NCBI GenBank assembly: GCA_023409675.1
Contig: JAEYRC010000272.1
Coordinates: forward strand, 1 to 7,358
DNA: 7,358 nucleotides
Source of the DNA: Bacteroidota bacterium
GTDB lineage: Bacteria > Bacteroidota > Bacteroidia > Chitinophagales > Chitinophagaceae
Direction: 5' to 3'
This document shows, one piece after another, positions 5,138 through 7,358 of this stretch. Every line of letters begins with the position of its first letter. Within the stretch, counting starts at the first letter, position 1. A program made the position numbers and the translations under genes. The notes beneath the pieces were generated by a model. The model had not been told where the DNA came from. It saw nothing but the letters and a program-made list of their open reading frames with translations, and ran no database searches.

Positions 5138-6334
5138 ATGAAAATCGGACTTATACGGGAAGGAAAAATACCTACAGATAATCGCGTAGCTTTAACGCCA
5201 TCACAATGTAAATGGCTGAAGAAGCATTATCCGGGCCTGGAAATTATTGTTCAGACTTCTCCCGACCGCTGTTTTACCGACCGGGAATACCGCATGGCCG
5301 GTATAAGCGTTGAGGAATCCGTTGACGATTGTTCGATTTTACTGGGCATCAAAGAAGTGCCCGTCGATGCGCTGATTCCGGGAAAAACCTACCTCTTCTT
5401 TTCTCATACCCGTAAACAGCAGCCTTATAACCAGGGCTTATTCCGCGCGATTCTACATAAAAAGATCACCCTGATCGATTATGAATCCTTAGAACATGAA
5501 GACGGACAGCGTATCCTCGGTTTTGGATTCTTCGCCGGAGTGGTAGGGGCGCACAATGGTATCATGGCCTATGGTAAACGCACCGGCTCATACGATCTTC
5601 AGCGGGTATACAGGCAACGCAGTTTTCGGGAACTGATTCATACCTACTTCGGGTTGAAGCTGCCCAATATCAAAATTGCCGTAACCGGATCGGGCAGGGT
5701 AGCTCATGGTGTGCTGGAAATCATGAACCTGCTGGAAGTGGTGGAGGTGGAACCGGATGAATACCTGCAGAAGGAGTTCAGCTATCCTGTATATACCCAA
5801 CTTAAAGGTGCTGCCTTATATACCCATACCCAAACAGGCAGCTATAGCCGCGATGATTTTCATCAGCATCCTGAGGACTATTCCTGCACCTTCCTGCCTT
5901 ATACAAAGGTCACCGACATTCTGATGAATGGCATTTACTGGGATCCAAAAATGCCCCGACTGTTTTCCTGGGAAGATATGCTGAGAGAGGATTTCCGTAT
6001 TCAAACCATTGCTGACATTACCGATGATAAAGAAGGCTCAGTTCCCTGTAATCTTGGCGACTCCACGATCGAAGATCCTGTATATGGAGTGGATAAGGTT
6101 AGTCGTGCTAAAGTACAACCTTACCAGCCCGGTGCAATTGATATTATGGCAGTGGGAAATCTTCCCAATGAACTGCCGCGAGACGCGTCGCGTTATTTTG
6201 GGGAACAACTGCTCAAATTCATTATCCCCGATCTGTTAAAAGATGGTTCAGCAGTGATCACCCGCGCTACTATGGTTAAGGAGGGTAAAATAACTACGCC
6301 CTATCTGTACCTCAGCGAATACGGAGGGCAATAA
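5138..6334 (+). CDS. Saccharopine dehydrogenase / lysine-ketoglutarate reductase-like oxidoreductase (AlaDH/PNT fold)
   Basis: The 398-residue protein belongs to the alanine dehydrogenase/transhydrogenase fold, nearest to the lysine-forming saccharopine dehydrogenase (LYS1) and the LKR domain of AASS. The N-terminal motif IREGKIPTDNRVALTP (6-21) includes the substrate-binding Arg region. IKEVP (71-75) and LFFSHTRKQQPYN (86-98) supply K72 and H90, matching the catalytic Lys and His of yeast Lys1. DYESLEHEDGQRILGFGFFAG (114-134 region) and GAHNG follow, as in LYS1. The nucleotide-binding loop is VTGSGRVAHG (182-191), and the C-terminal part has ADITDDKEGSVP (292-303). Family enzymes interconvert lysine, 2-oxoglutarate and saccharopine with NAD(P)(H) in the cytosol. 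Which half-reaction it catalyses, and whether lysine is the substrate, cannot be decided here. I chose ATG 5138 because it gives the normal N-terminus MKIGLIREGK. It is convergent with trmN6, only 12 bases apart, and no other lysine pathway gene is adjacent. Confidence 0.82.
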   Translation: MKIGLIREGKIPTDNRVALTPSQCKWLKKHYPGLEIIVQTSPDRCFTDREYRMAGISVEESVDDCSILLGIKEVPVDALIPGKTYLFFSHTRKQQPYNQGLFRAILHKKITLIDYESLEHEDGQRILGFGFFAGVVGAHNGIMAYGKRTGSYDLQRVYRQRSFRELIHTYFGLKLPNIKIAVTGSGRVAHGVLEIMNLLEVVEVEPDEYLQKEFSYPVYTQLKGAALYTHTQTGSYSRDDFHQHPEDYSCTFLPYTKVTDILMNGIYWDPKMPRLFSWEDMLREDFRIQTIADITDDKEGSVPCNLGDSTIEDPVYGVDKVSRAKVQPYQPGAIDIMAVGNLPNELPRDASRYFGEQLLKFIIPDLLKDGSAVITRATMVKEGKITTPYLYLSEYGGQ

Positions 6335-6346
6335 ACGAATTGCTTC

Positions 6347-7063
6347 TTATAAGTTAAGATAATACGGTTTTAAGAGAGCAGAGAACACGGTAGAATATGC
6401 ATTATCGTTATTTCGAATACAAATGGATTGATAGTCGACTACATCCGCTTGTACTTTTTTAAATCGTATCATCGCCCGGAAAGGAGCATGACGGGCAGAG
6501 TGGCGCACCACCGTGAACTTATCTACCCATAACCCCGATTGCACAGCCTGTTCTGAGACATACAGGCTTCGATGCCAGGGAATCAGCAGATACGCTACAC
6601 CATCGCTCTTAAGATTATTCGCGATGCTACGAATCAGTTCCTCTAACCGAAGCGCGCTGCTGTGCCGGGCCATTTGGTTGTCAGCCGCACCCGGCTGCAG
6701 GTCATTTTCATAAAACGGTGGATTGGAAAGGATACAATCGTAGTTGCCACCAAATTGATATGACCGAACATCCCCCTTATAGACTTGCAAGCGGTTTGAC
6801 CAGGGATGACTGGCAATGTTCTCACGGCATTGTTCATATGCCGGGGTATCCAGTTCAATTCCATCAATTCGTCCGCTGTTTTGCTGCGCCAGCATCATCA
6901 TCAATAAGCCGGTGCCACTGCCTATATCCAATATGGAAAGTTCCTCCTGAGGCAGATCTTTAGCCACCCATGCACCAAACAGGCAGGCATCGGTACATAC
7001 TTTCATGGCACATCGATCCTGGTGTAGGGTAAACTGTTTGAATTGAAAATAGGTATTGGGCAA
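6347..7063 (-). CDS. trmN6: tRNA1(Val) (adenine(37)-N6)-methyltransferase TrmN6-like, probable TTG start
   Basis: This class I SAM-dependent methyltransferase has the SAM-binding motif LDIGSGTG (45-52), an acidic residue after strand two (GIELD), and the catalytic NPPF (114-117) typical of adenine-N6 methyltransferases. The opening YFQFKQFTLHQDRCAMKVCTDACLFGAW region is the signature of TrmN6/YfiC, which methylates A37 of tRNA-Val. From a TTG at 7063-7061 (LPNTYFQFKQF) the protein is 238 residues, close to the 245 of E. coli TrmN6. The ATG at 7129 would add 22 residues unlike the family and overlap tsaD by 44 bases. The next Met lies inside the conserved FKQF-to-AMKVCTD motif, so TTG is the best choice. 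It follows the tsaD stop by 22 bases on the same strand and is probably cotranscribed with it. Confidence 0.87.
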   Translation of the reverse strand: MPNTYFQFKQFTLHQDRCAMKVCTDACLFGAWVAKDLPQEELSILDIGSGTGLLMMMLAQQNSGRIDGIELDTPAYEQCRENIASHPWSNRLQVYKGDVRSYQFGGNYDCILSNPPFYENDLQPGAADNQMARHSSALRLEELIRSIANNLKSDGVAYLLIPWHRSLYVSEQAVQSGLWVDKFTVVRHSARHAPFRAMIRFKKVQADVVDYQSICIRNNDNAYSTVFSALLKPYYLNL

Positions 7064-7085
7064 GTGGAATTTTTTATATAGAAGT

Positions 7086-7358
7086 TTACCAGGCTGCCCG
7101 GGCACCCGCACTAACCGTGAGTGGAGCAAAATCCTGTTGCAGATATTTATACCAGGCAGTTATCGCAATCATTCCGGCATTATCCGTGCAATACTGAAAC
7201 GCAGGAATATACGTTTTCCATCCATGCTTAAACCCGCGTTCTTCAAATGCTTTTCGTAAACCACTGTTTGCGGAAACACCACCGGCAATACATACATTTC
7301 GTATACTTGTTTCCGTTACAGCGCGCTGAAGTTTATTCAGCAGGATGGATACGATACG
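7086..7358 (-). CDS. tsaD: tRNA N6-adenosine threonylcarbamoyltransferase TsaD, C-terminal part (5' end outside window)
   Basis: The last 90 codons and the stop are inside the window; the start lies beyond the right edge. The frame contains CIAGGVSANSGLR, the conserved glycine-rich ATP-binding segment of the Kae1/TsaD/ASKHA fold, then YIPAFQYCTDNAGMIA, where CTDNA carries the metal-binding Asp of the family. It ends about 40 residues later in GARAAW, the usual end point. TsaD transfers the threonylcarbamoyl group from its adenylate to A37 of tRNAs reading ANN codons, working with TsaB and TsaE, and is nearly universal. No frameshift is seen. It is immediately upstream of trmN6 on the same strand. 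Confidence 0.95.
   Translation of the reverse strand, partial: RIVSILLNKLQRAVTETSIRNVCIAGGVSANSGLRKAFEERGFKHGWKTYIPAFQYCTDNAGMIAITAWYKYLQQDFAPLTVSAGARAAW

Noticed and set aside
4900..5139. Minus-strand 79-residue open frame across the tRNA
   Set aside because: It is a translation of the tRNA-Leu gene and its flanks.
6513..7259. Plus-strand open frames antisense to trmN6 and tsaD
   Set aside because: Shadow frames of two confidently identified minus-strand genes.

Overview
The window looks like chromosomal DNA of a Bacteroidota bacterium, probably from the Chitinophagales/Sphingobacteriales side. The evidence is four candidate promoters built on the Bacteroidota-type -7 box (TAnnTTTG, one with a one-base mismatch), AT-rich leaders without strong Shine-Dalgarno sites, a lipoprotein carrying 3-keto-disaccharide hydrolase (DUF1080) domains, and Bacteroidota-like protein sequences. 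The rank is inferred from sequence character only. No phage, insertion sequence, CRISPR array or defence gene is visible. The content is mostly ordinary metabolic and housekeeping genes.

Layout. Positions 1-1317 (minus strand): the N-terminal part of a type II NADH dehydrogenase-like flavoprotein, running off the left edge, with an SDR-family dehydrogenase upstream of it. Positions 1318-1565 are a divergent intergenic region holding a dyad-symmetric element and the -7 box of the next gene. Positions 1566-2804 (plus): a four-helix PepSY-family membrane protein resembling siderophore/ferric reductases. Positions 2988-4620 (plus): a small acidic protein of unknown function, overlapped by a lipoprotein with two tandem DUF1080 domains, then a possible 20-residue cationic peptide. 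Positions 4724-4874 hold a striking palindromic repeat with four GCAGAT and four ATCTGC units. Positions 4903-5071 (minus): a tRNA-Leu(CAA) with its own promoter and terminator. Positions 5138-6334 (plus): a saccharopine dehydrogenase/lysine-ketoglutarate reductase-like enzyme. Positions 6347-7358 (minus): the end of tsaD followed by a trmN6-like methyltransferase gene that probably starts at TTG.

How the genes relate. The clearest functional pairing is tsaD with trmN6, since both products modify adenosine 37 of tRNAs. The 77-residue protein gene and the DUF1080 lipoprotein gene overlap and probably share a transcript; the lipoprotein points to an alternative route of glycoside breakdown through 3-keto sugars. 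The PepSY protein points to iron acquisition but has no receptor gene beside it here. I do not see a clearly new multi-gene system. The least explained items are the repeat at 4724-4874, the 20-residue ORF, and the short palindromes in front of the SDR gene and the 77-residue ORF.
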